Below, piece after piece: positions 63,113 through 64,000 of a DNA stretch of 64,000 nt. This DNA comes from CAVZBW01 sp963773635 (lineage in GTDB: Bacteria; Actinomycetota; Acidimicrobiia; Acidimicrobiales; RAAP-2), in the NCBI GenBank assembly GCA_963773635.1, contig CAVZBW010000007.1:1-64000 (forward strand), given 5' to 3'. The notes beneath the pieces are model-generated. The model searched no databases and was not told where the DNA came from. It was given only the letters and a program-made list of their open reading frames with translations. Position 1 is the stretch's first letter, and every line of letters starts with the position of its first letter. Both the position numbers and the translations under genes were made by a program.

Positions 63113-64000
63113 CTACGAGCCCTGCGGGCGGTCTTGGCCCGTGCGGACCGACTCGGCCGACGACCCCCCATACCGCTCCCGCAGGACGCGCTTGAGCAGC
63201 TTGCCCGTCGGCAGGCGGGGGAGTGCGTCGGTGAAGCGCACGGTGCGAGGCACCTTGAAGCCGGCGATCCTCTCTCGGCAGAAGGCCTGCAGCTCGGTGG
63301 CCATCGCCGACTCGTCGGCGACCGGGCGGACCGGTTGCACCACGGCGAGCACGGACTCGCCCATCTCGGCGTCCGGCACTCCGATCACGCCGACGTCGGC
63401 GACGTCGGGATGCAGGGCGAGAGCGTTCTCGATCTCCTGGGGGTAGATGTTGACCCCGCCGGAGATGATCATGTTGGAGAGCCGATCGGTGAGGAACAGG
63501 TATCCGTCGAGGTCCAGGTACCCGACGTCGCCGAGGGTGTTCCACCCCCGATCGTTGTACGCCTCCCGAGTCTTTTGCGGGTCGTTGTGGTACTCGAAGG
63601 TGGCCCCGCTCTCGAACCAGATCTGCCCGACCTCGCCGGCCGGCAATTCGAGGCCCGCCTCGTCGGTGATGTGCACCGTGCCCAGGAGGGATTTGCCGAC
63701 CGTCCCCGGCTTGGCCAGCCACTCCTCGGGACCGACGGCGCAGAAGCCCCCACCCTCGCTCCCGGCGTAGTACTCGTAGACGATCGGTCCCCACCAATCG
63801 AGCATGCGCTGCTTGACCTCGATCGGGCAGGGCGCGGCCGCGTGCACCACCGTGCGGAGGCTCGAGGGATCAAACGCATCCCGATCCGCCTGAGCCAGCT
63901 TGAGCATCCGCACGAAGTGCGTCGGTACGAACTGCGCGTGCGTCACCTGGTAGCGCTCGATGGCGCGCAGGGCTTCGAGCGGTTCGAAGCGCTCCAGAAT
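63113..64000 (-). CDS. Acyl-CoA synthetase, C-terminal part (5' end outside window)
   Basis: The last about 296 residues of an AMP-binding enzyme; coding continues to the window edge (ILERFEPLEALRAIERYQ precedes the first in-frame Met). Motifs: YEYYAGSEGGGFCAV (A5), GWNTLGDVGYLDLDGYLFL (A7), DRLSNMIISGGVNIYPQEIE (A8) and the catalytic Lys in LPRLPTGKLLKRVL. It resembles fatty acid or aryl-CoA ligases of the FadD type. Convergent with the fused acyl-CoA dehydrogenase; substrate unknown. Confidence 0.85.
   Translation of the reverse strand: MLERFEPLEALRAIERYQVTHAQFVPTHFVRMLKLAQADRDAFDPSSLRTVVHAAAPCPIEVKQRMLDWWGPIVYEYYAGSEGGGFCAVGPEEWLAKPGTVGKSLLGTVHITDEAGLELPAGEVGQIWFESGATFEYHNDPQKTREAYNDRGWNTLGDVGYLDLDGYLFLTDRLSNMIISGGVNIYPQEIENALALHPDVADVGVIGVPDAEMGESVLAVVQPVRPVADESAMATELQAFCRERIAGFKVPRTVRFTDALPRLPTGKLLKRVLRERYGGSSAESVRTGQDRPQGS

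Noticed and set aside
1..64000. tRNA, rRNA, insertion sequences, prophage or origin of replication
   Set aside because: Read on both strands by eye; no tRNA cloverleaf, transposase, integrase or DnaA-box cluster was recognised. A covariance or profile search would be needed to be sure.

Overview
The window is a 64 kb stretch of high-GC DNA from an actinobacterium, most likely an uncultured Acidimicrobiia-like lineage. This is an inference from gene content: a PimB-type mannosyltransferase, a resuscitation-promoting-factor-like protein, a B12-dependent ribonucleotide reductase, an LLM/F420-type oxidoreductase and many acyl-CoA and CoA-transferase enzymes. Promoter style agrees: about twenty genes have a TAnnnT hexamer ending 6-10 nt before the start codon and no Shine-Dalgarno, as expected for leaderless actinobacterial mRNAs. 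No rRNA, tRNA or CRISPR array was recognised, and no insertion sequence; the one clear mobile element is an intein.

Layout. 0-5.4 kb: lipid and sugar genes (pimB-like, SRPBCC protein, ROK glucokinase, alaC-like aminotransferase, plsC, ACT protein), resembling the pimB/glk/plsC neighbourhood of corynebacteria and mycobacteria. 5.4-11.2 kb: glpK, then nrdJ with an intact 357-residue LAGLIDADG intein and a regulated promoter carrying an NrdR-box pair. 11.2-21.5 kb: housekeeping and miscellaneous enzymes (methyltransferase, hydrolase, aldo/keto reductase, arfB-like, surE, epimerase, MpaB/DUF2236, panE-like, sulfatase, small hydrophobic protein, adk). 21.5-26.8 kb: a catabolic block (double CaiB CoA-transferase, amidohydrolase, TetR, SDR) whose three promoters share a TetR-like operator. 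26.8-32.8 kb: MFS/HxlR pair, FAD oxidoreductase, and a heme-binding beta-barrel gene divergent from an acyl-CoA synthetase across only 22 bp.

32.8-35.5 kb: phosphate transporter operon with a PhoP-box-like element, two small unknown proteins and a universal stress protein. 35.5-38.3 kb (minus strand): an operon of a small acidic protein, a sulfite-oxidase-like molybdoenzyme, a ferredoxin-reductase-like flavoprotein, a DUF6510 zinc ribbon and a DUF4436 membrane protein. 38.4-45 kb: a cytochrome P450 fused to a cyclic-nucleotide-binding (CNB) domain, a beta-carbonic anhydrase, a frameshifted DMT transporter, a CNB-patatin phospholipase, and an RDD membrane protein with 18 tandem nonapeptide repeats. 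45-55 kb: DrrAB-like ABC exporter with divergent MarR, esterase, second glucokinase, VOC proteins, ppk2, enoyl-CoA hydratase, LLM oxidoreductase and an Rpf-like secreted protein. 55-64 kb: DUF2277, UvrD-like helicase, amidohydrolase, MBL hydrolase, fused acyl-CoA dehydrogenase and a truncated acyl-CoA synthetase.

The most unusual items are the P450-CNB fusion beside a second CNB-fused enzyme, the nonapeptide-repeat RDD protein, the nrdJ intein with a possible second intein scar, and the inferred TetR regulon. Four genes look frameshifted, each consistent with one surplus base, so assembly errors should be excluded first.
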